Source of the DNA: Sinosporangium siamense
GTDB taxonomy: Bacteria; Actinomycetota; Actinomycetes; Streptosporangiales; Streptosporangiaceae
DNA length: 64,000 nt
Direction: 5' to 3'
NCBI RefSeq assembly: GCF_016863435.1
Contig: NZ_BOOW01000029.1
Span: 62,001 to 126,000, forward strand
The notes beneath the pieces are model-generated. The model was not told where the DNA came from, searched no databases, and saw only the letters and a list, made by a program, of their open reading frames with translations. Shown piece by piece: positions 24,485 through 33,337 of this stretch (position 1 is the stretch's first letter; each line of letters begins with the position of its first letter). A program made the position numbers and the translations under genes.

Positions 24485-24907
24485 TCACCTCGTCTGCAGC
24501 CGTCGGAGCCCGGCGAACTCCAGCCCGGCGTAGACGGCGACTACGAGCGCGCCGGTCAGTAGAAAGGCGGTCCCCAAGCCGGTCAGAGGGATCACATCGG
24601 CGAACACCAGAACCAGCAGCGCCACACACGACAGCGTGTTGCCCGCCACGACGTACGCCGCGTATCGCGCAGGGATCCGCGGGTAGCCGGCGATGAGACC
24701 GAGCACCGCGGCACCACCCAGCATGGCCACGCCGAACGGGATGGACCACGCGGTCGGCAGGCCGAGCGGGCCGCTGAGCGGCTGGGCGGCGGCGAGCATG
24801 ACCACGCCGAAAACGCCGGTGCTCCACCCGTCGATCCGCAGAACTGTGCGCAGTGGCCCTGCGTTGTCGGTCTCCAGGGGCCTCCTGGTCCCGGTCGGCG
24901 TACTCAT
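24485..24907 (-). CDS. Four-helix integral membrane protein, unknown
   Basis: 140 residues from ATG 24907, preceded by GAAGGAGATCC (the longer frame from 24958 lacks a ribosome site). Four predicted transmembrane helices (STGVFGVVMLAAA, IPFGVAMLGGAAVLGLIAG, YVVAGNTLSCVALLVLVFA, GTAFLLTGALVVAVYAGLEF). Divergent from an MmyB-like regulator that probably controls it. Such pairs are common in actinobacteria; the function is not known. Confidence 0.75.
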   Translation of the reverse strand: MSTPTGTRRPLETDNAGPLRTVLRIDGWSTGVFGVVMLAAAQPLSGPLGLPTAWSIPFGVAMLGGAAVLGLIAGYPRIPARYAAYVVAGNTLSCVALLVLVFADVIPLTGLGTAFLLTGALVVAVYAGLEFAGLRRLQTR

Positions 24908-25026
24908 ATGGATCTCCTTCGCAGTGAACTTTGTTGGAAGAAGACCATGCCATCGCAACGGTTATGAGCTCAATAACGTCAGAGGTCATGGCATCGCCCA
25001 CCTGGTGGTGGCCTATCCTCATCGCC
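24908..25026. promoter_or_regulatory. Divergent promoter region with nested dyads
   Basis: ATGCCAT (24948-24954) and ATGGCAT (24988-24994) are reverse complements. They flank an imperfect palindrome GTTATGAGCTCAATAAC. Placed midway between the two divergent starts, they are candidate operators for the regulator at 25027. Confidence 0.5.
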
Positions 25027-25845
25027 ATGGATGTGCAACAGCCGTCCCGGCTCGGGGCCTTACTGCGGGAATGGAGGCAGCGCCGCAGGCTCAGCCAGCT
25101 CGATCTGGCCAACCTGGCCGACATCTCGGCGCGGCACCTGTCTTACATGGAGACCGGCCGCGCCCGCCCAAGCCGCCCGATGCTGCTGCGCCTGTCGACC
25201 GCACTCGATGTGCCGCTACGCGAGCGCAACACCCTGCTGCTGGCCGCCGACTATGCCCCGGCCTACCGGGAGAGCGACCTCGACGACGACTACATGGGCT
25301 CGATCCGCTCCGCGCTGGACACCATGCTGACGGCGCATGAGCCCTACCCCGCCGTCGTGGTCGACCGCCTCTGGAACGTTCTGCTGGGCAACCGCTCCAT
25401 GGGCGTGCTCATGGACGGCATTCCGGCGCACCTGCTGGAGCACCAACCCAACGTGTTCCGGCTGGCACTTCACCCCGACGGTCTGGCCGCACGGCTGGCC
25501 AACCTGAGCGAAGTTCGGGAGTTCTTCCTCGAACGGTTGTCGCGCCAGGTCAACGCCACGGGAGACACCGAGCTCCGCCTTCTCTACGAGGAGGTCTCCG
25601 CCTATCCCGCGCCATCGGGTCATGAGGACACGCATCACGATGGAGCCTCACTCCACCGGCCGAGCCCCATCCAGGTGCCCTTGAGAATCCGCACCCCATA
25701 CGGCGAACTGGCGATGTTCAGCACCATGGCCACCTTCGGCGCCCCAGCCGACGTCACACTGTCGGAGCTGGCGATCGAACTCTTCTATCCCCTCGACGAC
25801 TTCACCGCCAACGCCCTCCGCTCACTACCGCTTGACGGCGCTTGA
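25027..25845 (+). CDS. XRE-family regulator with MmyB-like ligand domain
   Basis: 272 residues. N-terminal HTH_31-type helix-turn-helix (LGALLREWRQRRRLSQLDLANLADISARHLSYMETGRARPS). The C-terminal MmyB-like PAS domain (PAVVVDRLWNVLLGNRSMGVLMDG...VFRLALHPDGLAARLANLSE) resembles family members shown to bind fatty acyl ligands. ATG 25027 chosen; the frame upstream is the promoter. Likely controls the divergent membrane-protein gene. Confidence 0.88.
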   Translation: MDVQQPSRLGALLREWRQRRRLSQLDLANLADISARHLSYMETGRARPSRPMLLRLSTALDVPLRERNTLLLAADYAPAYRESDLDDDYMGSIRSALDTMLTAHEPYPAVVVDRLWNVLLGNRSMGVLMDGIPAHLLEHQPNVFRLALHPDGLAARLANLSEVREFFLERLSRQVNATGDTELRLLYEEVSAYPAPSGHEDTHHDGASLHRPSPIQVPLRIRTPYGELAMFSTMATFGAPADVTLSELAIELFYPLDDFTANALRSLPLDGA

Positions 25846-25859
25846 GCCGGTGTGACCGA

Positions 25860-26115
25860 AGTCCCCCGAGCGGGAACACCCGGCTGTAGTGCCTGCGGCG
25901 TGGCGCCTCGGCATGCGGTGCATGGGGCGTTCCTTCGTCGGGGTCCTTCAGGGTCGGCGATGGCGCGCTCGGCGGGGAGACACTCCATGAACGAGGCGCC
26001 GAAGAAGCCCGCGACCCGGAGGTCTTCCGCTGGATGGGGCGCACATCGTCCAGGTCGGCGATCGGCCTGCCATGGCAGAGGACGAGGATCTCCGGGGTGA
26101 CGGAGACCTACGCGT
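25860..26115 (-). pseudogene. Possible degraded coding sequence
   Basis: No intact gene between 25846 and the CRISPR array. Two overlapping minus-strand frames have protein-like stretches, VSVTPEILVLCHGRPIADLDDVRPI followed (shifted) by DLRVAGFFGASFMECLPAERAIADP. They may be pieces of one frameshifted gene of unknown family. Low certainty. Confidence 0.25.
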
Positions 26116-26142
26116 ACTGCATTCACTCGCCCCGGCCAGCAA

Positions 26143-26372
26143 GTTGCGACCCCTCGGAGGCGCGATGAGGAGCCGACGCGGACCCGTGGCGCTGAACTGA
26201 TCGTCGGGTTGCGCCCCCTCGGAGGGGTGATGAGGACGCGATCCTGGAAGGGACGGCGGAACTGGTCAAGGCGGGGTTGCGACCCCTCGGAGGGGTGATG
26301 AGGACGCGTCGGCGACCACCGCTGGCACAACCCGCCCTACTGGTTGCGACCCCTCGGAGGGGTGATGAGGAC
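26143..26372 (-). CRISPR. CRISPR array 1 (4 repeats, 3 spacers)
   Basis: Repeats of 30 bases at 26143, 26208, 26276 and 26343 begin GTTGCGACCCCTCGGAGGGG and end TGATGAGGAC on the plus strand, with an ACCCCTCGGAGGGGT palindrome inside. Spacers are 35, 38 and 37 bases and share no sequence. The leftmost repeat is degenerate (three changes) and a leader-like conserved block lies on the right. Transcription is therefore probably leftward, giving crRNA tags ending GTCGCAAC, as in type I-B/III-like systems. No cas genes are in the window. Confidence 0.9.
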
Positions 26373-26572
26373 CCCAGGGTAAAGCCGCTGCTCCTAGGCG
26401 GTGGGATCGATGCGTTTCCAGCCTGAATTTCAGCAGACCTCCGATAGTGCAACTGAGCCCGGTGTGTCGCTGAAATCTGTCGCTACGGTTTGGTCGAGGA
26501 GCGGGGTCACAGGATACCTCCGGGCTCGGATCCGGTGGCTTCCCACGCGAGCCGTTCGGCTCGTACCACCCA
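26373..26572 (-). promoter_or_regulatory. CRISPR leader 1 and flank
   Basis: This block is nearly identical to the sequence right of array 2 (33131-33337), starting GTAAAGCC and continuing past CTCCTAGGCGGTGGGATCGATG. It contains an inverted repeat ATTTCAGC / GCTGAAAT about 40 bases apart. Conservation next to two arrays with different spacers supports leader function. Confidence 0.65.
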
Positions 26573-26962
26573 TTGTTAGGAGAGGGACGGTTCGGGGAGG
26601 CCGAGGCGGGTGACGATGCGGCGGGTTTCGAAGAGGATGCGTTCCTCGTCAAGGGTGCGCAGTTCGCCGTCCAGGAGCAAAGCACGGCCGGCGACATAGA
26701 CGTCGCGGACGTCGGCCGCTGTGGCTACCCAGCCGACAAAGGCGTACGGGCTGTGGACCGGCTGGGCGCGAGCGGACGAGGTGTCGAGTACGACCAGGTC
26801 GGCCGGGTCGCCGGGGAGGAGGGCTGTCGGGGTGAAGCCGAGGGCGACGGCGCCGGTCGTGGTGACCGCGGTCAGGGCGCCGGCGGTGTCCCAGGCGTCC
26901 GCGGTCTCCGCGACGCCGCGCTGCAGGGACACCGCGAGGCGGTGGTCGCGGAGCAGGTCGTG
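26573..26962 (-). pseudogene. Amidohydrolase 3' fragment, copy B
   Basis: Encodes the last ~118 residues (SLQRGVAETADAWDTAGALT...LFETRRIVTRLGLPEPSLS) with the same stop context as the intact gene at 33338 and few changes. It ends abruptly at the AGCAGGTCG codons and continues into the junction repeat. The duplication extends on the right side of the stop through the CRISPR leader. Confidence 0.85.
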
Positions 26963-27246
26963 TCCCCCCGAGGGGTGACATGGGGGAGAGTACGCCGAAG
27001 GCCCGCATGCCTGGCCGATTCCACGGCGGGACCACCTAAGCGGCTTCGCTCGTTCCCGGATATTGGCCGCGAAGATCTGACCCGGTATTTCCCCCTGACG
27101 CCTGCCGACGTATCGATCCGGGCCGTGGCCGTGCCCGAGTGACCACCCGGAACTTGCCGTTCAACTGGCCGCCTTGCCCTGGCCGGGGTTCATGATCACC
27201 GCTTCCCGGCTGGCCTGCGCGGGCCGGGAACCCGGAAGAGACTCTT
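26955..27246. repeat. Junction repeat, copy 3
   Basis: Contains the inverted repeat TGTCCCCCC-GA-GGGGTGACA followed by GGGGGAGAGTACGCCGAAGG and the blocks listed for copies at 21683 and 24263. It runs without interruption into the 3' end of the intact APH-like gene; copy 1 keeps that connection, copy 2 does not. Confidence 0.7.
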
Positions 27247-28065
27247 TCAGCCGAGTAATTGAAGAACCCTGTGGGCCTGGCGTTCCAGGGTGCCTGCCGG
27301 GTTATGGGGTGTCGCCGGTCCATCGGGGCCGAGTTGGAGAAACCAGCCCAACGCGATCAGACGGCGGACGTCGCGTACCCGTTCGGCTTCACCTGGGGCC
27401 AGGTCGATGCAGGCCAGCAACTGCTCAGCGTCCAGAACACCGTCGATGCGGGAGATGTGCTCGCAGACCTCGCCCATCTCGAAAGCCCGGTCGCTGCGGC
27501 CAGAGTCTTCCCAGTCGATCAGACGCACGCGGCGCTCGTGGTCGTCCCACAGGTAGTTGGCATGGTTGCCGTCCGCCAGCCCGAGGACGGGTGGCAGAGG
27601 GTTCGAGATGAGTTGATCGGGAGCGCTGGAGGCCAGCCAGGCGACCCCCGCTCGGAACGCCTCCCGCACGAGGGGGTCATGGCCGAGGTCGGGCTGCTTG
27701 TTGGCCCAGGCGCGGGTCTTGTCCACGGCTGCCGCAGGCCTCCAGGAAGCAGGCTCGACTCTTTCCACCACCTGGCGCGGGATCTGGTGCAAACGGTTCA
27801 GCGCGGCGGCCATCGCCGTGATCTGCTCGCCGGTCGCGTGATCACCGCGCAGGATGCGGCCGGGCAGCCTGCTCATCACGATCATGGGTGGGTCAGCCTC
27901 CAGCGCGGCTTCCACAGGCGTGGGCGCCAGATCGGGCGCGTGTTCAGCGAGCAGGGTGAGCACTTCCCACTCCCTGTGGGGCTCTCCTCGCCCCCAGCAG
28001 GTGTAGCGCTTGACCACGACATCGTCTCGGAATTCGAGACTGTGGGTGCATCGGCCGACCGTCAT
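27247..28065 (-). CDS. APH/choline-kinase-like phosphotransferase
   Basis: 272 residues from ATG 28065. Kinase-like fold: the N-lobe ends with PPMIVMSRLPGRILRG, the catalytic loop is LADGNHANYL (Asp with Asn five residues on; the usual preceding His is Leu-Ala), and the Mg-binding strand is VRLIDWEDSGRSDRAFEMGEV. The family phosphorylates aminoglycosides or small metabolites; here the substrate is unknown. Last gene of the minus-strand cluster, overlapping the end of the preceding frame. Its 3' end was copied to ~21985-22110. Confidence 0.8.
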   Translation of the reverse strand: MTVGRCTHSLEFRDDVVVKRYTCWGRGEPHREWEVLTLLAEHAPDLAPTPVEAALEADPPMIVMSRLPGRILRGDHATGEQITAMAAALNRLHQIPRQVVERVEPASWRPAAAVDKTRAWANKQPDLGHDPLVREAFRAGVAWLASSAPDQLISNPLPPVLGLADGNHANYLWDDHERRVRLIDWEDSGRSDRAFEMGEVCEHISRIDGVLDAEQLLACIDLAPGEAERVRDVRRLIALGWFLQLGPDGPATPHNPAGTLERQAHRVLQLLG

Positions 28066-28915
28066 CCTCGCTTCGCCCTTTCTGTCCCGCCGAGTCGAAC
28101 AACTCGCCCATCGTGTCCACCGCGGCAAAAGCAAGATCCTTCGACAGCAGGGTATTCATCTCTCCTGCCTCGGCGCAGGCGCGCGTTCGCGGGCCGGTCG
28201 AGTGCAGCATCAGGTATTCCGAAATCACCTCGAAGTACAGGTAGCCCAGAAACGGCACCATCGGCACCACACTGGCGAGCTGGTTCAGAACGCGGTCGGG
28301 TGGTGTGTCGGCCCCGCACGCGACGGCGAGCAGCATATCCAGGACACTGTCGGCTTGCCGTATCCGCTGCACGGCCGAGCTGCGGAGCTGGTTGTCCTCG
28401 GCAGGGGTGAGGAAAGCACGGTGGTCCTGGTAGGTGGCCAGATGCACGTTGCCCAGGCGCAGGTAGTCGATTCCCTTGGCGGGCACCGGTCCGCCGGGCG
28501 CGACCTCGAAAACCAGGGCGTTCCTATGGGACTTGTTCGCCAGCAGCCAGGACCCCAGATTGTGGGGCCGAAGCCCGGAAGGCCCGGGGGTGAGCAGGAC
28601 GCAGTACAGGGCTCCAACCATGCAGCCGGGGGCCTGATAGATCTGGCTGCTGGCGCGGATGGCCTCCAGGTAGGCGGTGGTGTGCATGAGGTAGATCGGC
28701 TGGCCGCTGGCCAGTGTCTCCAGCTGGGAGCCGGCGCCCAGCAGCCAGCCGTTTGGGGTGTGCTGCAGGAGGTAGGAACGCCACTGGGAGTCGTCGGCGG
28801 TCAGGCCGCGAGGGACGGGGCGCGGCTGGTGGCCGCGGCTGTAGTCGGTATGGGCGTGCTCCCATAGCGGGTCGGCGGCCACAGGCGCGGCGAGAATGGA
28901 GACGTCGTGGTCCAC
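27944..28915 (-). CDS. Unknown conserved-looking protein of the island cluster
   Basis: 323 codons from ATG 28915, just downstream of the HD gene. I do not recognise the family. The body (LTADDSQWRSYLLQHTPNGWLLGAGSQLETLASGQPIYLMHTTAYLEAI...LRLGNVHLATYQDHRAFLTP) is well-behaved coding sequence. The last ~40 residues (PRRCRGQALHLLGARRAPQG) are low-complexity and overlap the start of the kinase gene by 120 bases. A frameshift near 28070 has probably replaced the true C-terminus. No membrane segments. Confidence 0.6.
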   Translation of the reverse strand: MDHDVSILAAPVAADPLWEHAHTDYSRGHQPRPVPRGLTADDSQWRSYLLQHTPNGWLLGAGSQLETLASGQPIYLMHTTAYLEAIRASSQIYQAPGCMVGALYCVLLTPGPSGLRPHNLGSWLLANKSHRNALVFEVAPGGPVPAKGIDYLRLGNVHLATYQDHRAFLTPAEDNQLRSSAVQRIRQADSVLDMLLAVACGADTPPDRVLNQLASVVPMVPFLGYLYFEVISEYLMLHSTGPRTRACAEAGEMNTLLSKDLAFAAVDTMGELFDSAGQKGRSEDDGRPMHPQSRIPRRCRGQALHLLGARRAPQGVGSAHPAR

Positions 28916-28927
28916 GATTGAGGACTC

Positions 28928-29689
28928 CTAGGGCAGGTGGGAGATGGTGTCGCGAGCATGGGAGACGGCTTCGTCGTGTGCGGCACCATCCAGGCCGGCC
29001 TGCTCGCTGGCCAGCATCAGATCGACGGCGAGACCGTGCATCCAGGCGGGCACGCTCACCCGCAGGCGGGCTAGGTCGGGCCACCAGCGGGTGGCGGGCA
29101 GCCGGTAGCGGTCGAGGCAGTCGGCAGCCTTGAGGAGATCGGTCAGGCGTGGCGCCTGCTCGTAGGCATGACGCTGGGCGGCCGAGAATTCCGGATAATC
29201 GACATCGTGCAGCCCGATGGCGGTGCACGCGGCCGTCACCGCCTCCTCCGACAGGCGCATGTCGAGTGAGGCGGTGACGGCCGGGTGGTGGCGAATCAGC
29301 CAGTGGGCGGCTCGCTGCCCGTGCCCCGGATCGGCCCGGTCGTCGTGGCGACGGCAGTCGTGGACGACCGCCGCCAGCCGCAGCGCGGCACTCTGCTCGG
29401 CGTCCAGATCGTGATGCTCGGCCAGCAGAGCAGCCAGGAGGCCCACCCGGGCATTGTGCCGTGCACCATGGATACCGTCGGCGGCCTGCTCTCGGGCGAA
29501 CCATGCCACCTCGGGCAACAGGGGTGCGGGCGGATAGGGTACCGCGATCGTGCGGACCGTCTCGGCAGGTCGGTTCTGGGCGATCCAGGTGAGGGTGGGC
29601 TGGTCCATGGCCTGGTGCGGTGGCAGGCGTCGCTGACGGGCCAACTCCATGAGCGGAACGGCGGGCTCGGGCTGCGGCCAGGCTGGCAT
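28928..29689 (-). CDS. HD-domain phosphohydrolase
   Basis: 253 residues. HD-fold metal ligands: H in GARHNARVGLL, the HD pair in LRLAAVVHDCRRHDD, and later His in GHGQRAAHWLIRHH, with DLLKAADCLDRYR as the closing Asp helix. Such proteins hydrolyse nucleotides or phosphorylated small molecules. It lies 12 bases upstream of the unknown gene in the same direction, so cotranscribed. No signal peptide. Confidence 0.8.
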   Translation of the reverse strand: MPAWPQPEPAVPLMELARQRRLPPHQAMDQPTLTWIAQNRPAETVRTIAVPYPPAPLLPEVAWFAREQAADGIHGARHNARVGLLAALLAEHHDLDAEQSAALRLAAVVHDCRRHDDRADPGHGQRAAHWLIRHHPAVTASLDMRLSEEAVTAACTAIGLHDVDYPEFSAAQRHAYEQAPRLTDLLKAADCLDRYRLPATRWWPDLARLRVSVPAWMHGLAVDLMLASEQAGLDGAAHDEAVSHARDTISHLP

Positions 29690-29741
29690 GGGCGTGTCTC
29701 CAAGAAGGGGCCGCGGGTGACGGGCACGACGTGGCGCGGGA

Positions 29742-30766
29742 TCAGGCGGCGGCCGGCTGGCGCAGCCAGGCGGGGATGGCCGAGGGGGTTTCCTTCAGCC
29801 ACCCCGCGTATCGAGCGACGCCCTCGGTGACGCTGATGCTGGGCTGCCAGCCGAGCAGCTCGGTCATGCGACGCGTGCAGGCGTATCCTCCCAGTGGGTC
29901 GCCGGGCGGCCGGGGCGTGTCGGTAACGGTGGCATCCCGGTAGTGCCGGCGGACCAGTTCGGCGATCTGCCGGATAGTGGTGCCGGTCCCGGTGCCCAGG
30001 TTGAGGGTCTGGTTATGCGCAGCGGGTTCGATGAGGGTGTGCAGGGTACCGGTGGCGATGTCGTCCACATGCACCAGGTCGCGTACCTGGTGGCCGCCGC
30101 CGTTCAGCTGCAGCGGCAGCCCGAGGGCGGCGCGCATGCAGAACCAGGCCACCACCCATGAGTGGCTGTTCTCCTTAATGACCTGCGGCTCTCCATAAAC
30201 GGAGAAGTAGCGGACGATCGCATACGATCTGACGGCCCCGCCCAGGACTGTTGCGGTCTGGAACTCTCCGCATGCCTTGGTACTGCCGTAGATCGACACC
30301 GGCCGCAGCGGCACGTCCTCGTCGAACCGGGCGACCCCATCTCACCCGGCGGCTGGTTGCCGTACACGCTCGCGGAAGAAACGAACACCACCCGGCGCAC
30401 GCTCGGCGTGGCGACGGCGGCCTCCACCACCCGCTGCGTGCCGATGACATTGGCCTTGATGGCGTCCATGGACCGCCGGGTGCATGCCGCCACGTCCGCC
30501 AGGGCTGCGGCGTGGATCACGTAGTCGCACCCGTGGATGAGCCTGTCCACCACGCCAGGTTCGGCGATGTCGCCGACGTGGAAATTGGGATCGTCCAGGC
30601 TGATCCCGAAGTGGTCGTGGTAGACACGCCGAGGGTAGGCGTCGATCTTGCATAGGGATACGGGCCGCGCGCCTATCCGGCGCAACTGAGCCGTCAGACG
30701 GCTGCCGATCAGTCCTCCAGCTCCTGTGACGAGGACGCTTGAACCCTCAAGCTGCTGCAGGGACAT
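29742..30766 (-). pseudogene. NAD-dependent epimerase/dehydratase, frameshifted
   Basis: Two frames make one extended SDR enzyme. The first (from ATG 30766) has the Rossmann motif VLVTGAGGLIGSRL, YVIHAAALAD and the Ser strand RRVVFVSSASVYGNQ. The second carries the catalytic YGSTK (Tyr-x3-Lys), RYFSVYGEP, RDLVHVDDIA and LNLGTGTGTTIRQIAELV. The shift is at a run of four C (plus strand 30335-30338); one missing base there would restore GEMG-VARFDEDVP. It could be a sequencing error or real decay. Nucleotide-sugar epimerase function is inferred for the intact form. Confidence 0.8.
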
Positions 30767-30965
30767 GTGCGCTCACCTCCCCCTTTGTGGCGCCGACCTC
30801 CTTCGATCGATCGGCTGATGCCTCCATGGAACCGAAGAAGGGGGATGGCCGGGAGGGCACATAGGGGGGCGCACAAGTCACCAAGCAGGTCCACAGGCAG
30901 CCCCCGCCGCATTACCGTGATTGGCACGTTGGTGGGACCGCACTGCTGAGCCTCCAGGAGGCGTC

Positions 30966-32402
30966 GTGGCCGCACACATTCCCAGCGTGCCCCGCACCTC
31001 TGGGCACTCCCCGAACCGGGCGTTGGCAAAGCTGATCGCCGTCTCCGGTGCCAGCCGCAAGGCCCTGGCCGCGCGGGTGAATCAGCACTGCCAAGCCATG
31101 GGAAAGCCCGCGCACTACACGCACACCTCGGTCACTAACTGGATCTCCGGGATGACCCCACGTTGGCCCACCCCGCAGGCCATCGCGGCTGCCCTGTCCG
31201 AACGGCTCGGCCGCCCCGTCAGCGTCGCCGAAATCGGCATGCCGCAACCGGCGACAACCTCCCCCGAGATCGGGTTGGATTTCCCCCGTGAGCTTCCCCG
31301 CGCCATCGACACCGCAGCAGCCTGGTGGATCTTGGGAGATCCGGTGAACCGCCGTGCGTTCAACCGCCTCACCTTCGCCGCCGCGGCCTTCGCCACGCCC
31401 AGTACCCGATGGCTGATCCAGCCCACCGACACCGACGCCGCCACCCTGCCCTCCCATGCCCCCGGCCGCCGGGTCGGCGCCGCAGACATCGCCGAACTCC
31501 ACGACGCGGCCGAGCACTCCCGCCACATCGACTCCAAGTACGGCGGCGGCTCCTCCGGCTCCTTACTGGTGGCCGCGTGCCTGCGCGACCGTGCCGTCCC
31601 GCTGCTGAAAGGCACCTACACCGACGCCGTGGGCCGCGAGCTGTTCGGCGCCACCGCCCAGCTCGGCCGCCTGGCCGGCTACTCGGCTTGGGACGTCGGT
31701 GACCAGGCCGGCGCGCAACGGCACTACATCCAGGCCCTCCGCCTGGCCCGCGCCGCCGGCGATGTGCCACTCGGCGCTTACGTGCTGGCATCGATGTCGT
31801 TATAGGCCGGACTCAACGACCACGCCGAGGACGCCATCGATATGGCCCAAGGCGCCTACGAACGCTCCCGCGATCACGCCACCCGACGCACGTTGGCGTT
31901 CTTCAAACTGGTCGAGGCCCGCGCCCACGCCCGCGCTGCCCGCCTGCACGGACGTGCCTACTCCCGCCGTGCCGCCGGGCTGGCGCTTGCCCATTCCGAA
32001 ACCCTGCTCGGCCAGGCCCACCCCGACGATGGCGACCCGACCTGGATCGACTTCTTCACTCACGCCCGTCTGGCCGCCGACGCCACCGAGATCCACCGCG
32101 ACCTTGAGATGCCGCATATGGTGATGCGCTTCGAGGACATGGCCACCATGCCCGCCCTCACCTACACACGTTCCTACGGCATGCGCAACGCCATCGTCGG
32201 CTGCGCCCACCTGCAAGCATGTCGTCTCGACGAAGGGCTGGAACACGGGCACCGGGCCGTGGACATCCTTTCCCATGTCGCCTCCATCCGTTCACTGACC
32301 TACGTGCAGGACCTACTCGACGCACTGACCCCCTGGAACGCCGAGACCAACGTGCAAGAGCTTCGCCACCGGGCACATCAGCAGCTCCATGTCCCCGCCT
32401 AA
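30966..32402 (+). pseudogene. HTH/TPR-type transcriptional regulator interrupted by an amber codon
   Basis: GTG 30966 has AGGAGG upstream. Residues 1-75 carry an XRE-like DNA-binding region (LAKLIAVSGASRKALAARVNQ...), then helical TPR-like repeats (AGYSAWDVGDQAGAQRHYIQALRLARAAGDVPLG). TAG at 31803-31805 follows SMSL; the same frame then continues AGLNDHAEDAIDMAQGAYERSR... to 32402. CAG to TAG explains it. Divergent from the epimerase cluster, it was probably its regulator. The 279-residue first part may still be made. Confidence 0.75.
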
Positions 32403-32439
32403 AGCGGCGACCGGTACCCGGCAGGCATGCGCCCTACCG

Positions 32440-32780
32440 AACCCCCGCGCCTCTTCGTGTGGAGGGCAACACTCAGGGGCGTTCTCCGATCTTCTGTGGC
32501 GTTCCCTCCCGAACGGCTGGGCTTCGCCCTCCCCAACAAACAATTCCTGGCCGCCTCCGGCGCCGCCGGGGGTATAGGTCGCGAAGATCCGCAGGGGACG
32601 CCCTACCCTCGATCACCCTCCGAAGGCACTCCGGACAACCCATGCTCGTCTGCCAGTTTCCAATCCTGACTCTCATCGCATAGCCGACGAACCTCGTCTT
32701 CGAACTGCTCAACGCTCCCGGCGGTCTCCACCACGCGTTCCAAATGCCCGCACTCACGCCACCTGCGGTAACCGTTCGTT
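32440..32780. pseudogene. Peptidase 3' fragment plus unidentified duplicated fragment
   Basis: 32450-32570 on the plus strand copies the S41 peptidase segment at ~23495-23590 (TGTGGCGTTCCCTCCCGAAC, CCTCCGGCG) with frameshifts (EGNTQG for GDNTQG). 32610-32780 on the minus strand encodes KTNGYRRWRECGHLERVVET-AGSVEQFEDEVRRLCDESQDWKLADEHGL, the longer version of the fragment at 23799-23882. Both pairs occur in the same order, so one duplicated segment is likely. Confidence 0.55.
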
Positions 32781-32841
32781 TTGCTGCCTCTCTATGCCGC
32801 TCCACCAGGTACGAAAGCGGGAGCCTTGATCACAGGTCTCA

Positions 32842-33130
32842 TCACGCGTCTAGGAGAGGGGCGATGAGGACGCCCGCCTAGGTCCGTTGCTGGAAGCAGA
32901 CGTGACGTTGCGACCCCTGGAAGGGTGATGAGGACCGTCATCGTCGAGCACATCACGACCAACATGCCCATGTTGCGACCCCTCGGAAGGGGATGAGGAC
33001 CTGAAGGGCGAGCGGGGCGCGCGTCCCGAGACCGCGTTGCGACCCCTCGGAAGGGTGATGAGAACGCGATCGCCCCCGTCTTTGGCTGGGTCTACTACGA
33101 GTTGCGACCCCTCGGAAGGGTGATGAGAAC
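32842..33130 (-). CRISPR. CRISPR array 2 (5 repeats, 4 spacers, degenerate)
   Basis: Repeats at 32842 (only the 3' half recognisable), 32907 (29 bases), 32972 (29 bases), 33036 and 33101 (30 bases). They begin GTTGCGACCCCTCGGAAGGG and end TGATGAGRAC; the two right-hand repeats end GAGAAC. Spacers are 35, 36, 35 and 35 bases, unlike those of array 1. Decay increases leftward from the leader, as expected for an old array transcribed leftward. No cas genes nearby. Confidence 0.88.
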
Positions 33131-33337
33131 CCCAGCGTAAAGCCACGGCTCCTAGGCGGTGGGATCGATGTGTTTCCAGCTTGAATTTCAGCAGACCTCC
33201 GGTAGTGCAGCTGAGCCCAGTGTGTCGCTGAAATCTGTCGCTATGGTTTGGTCGCGGATCGGGGTCACAGGATACTTTCTGGGCTCAGATTCGGTGGTGG
33301 CTTCCCATGCGAGCCGTTCGGCTCGTGCCACCCGTTG
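33131..33337 (-). promoter_or_regulatory. CRISPR leader 2 and flank
   Basis: Nearly identical to 26373-26572 over ~200 bases, including CTCCTAGGCGGTGGGATCGATG-like block and the ATTTCAGC / GCTGAAAT inverted repeat. It continues directly into the stop of the amidohydrolase gene. Confidence 0.65.
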
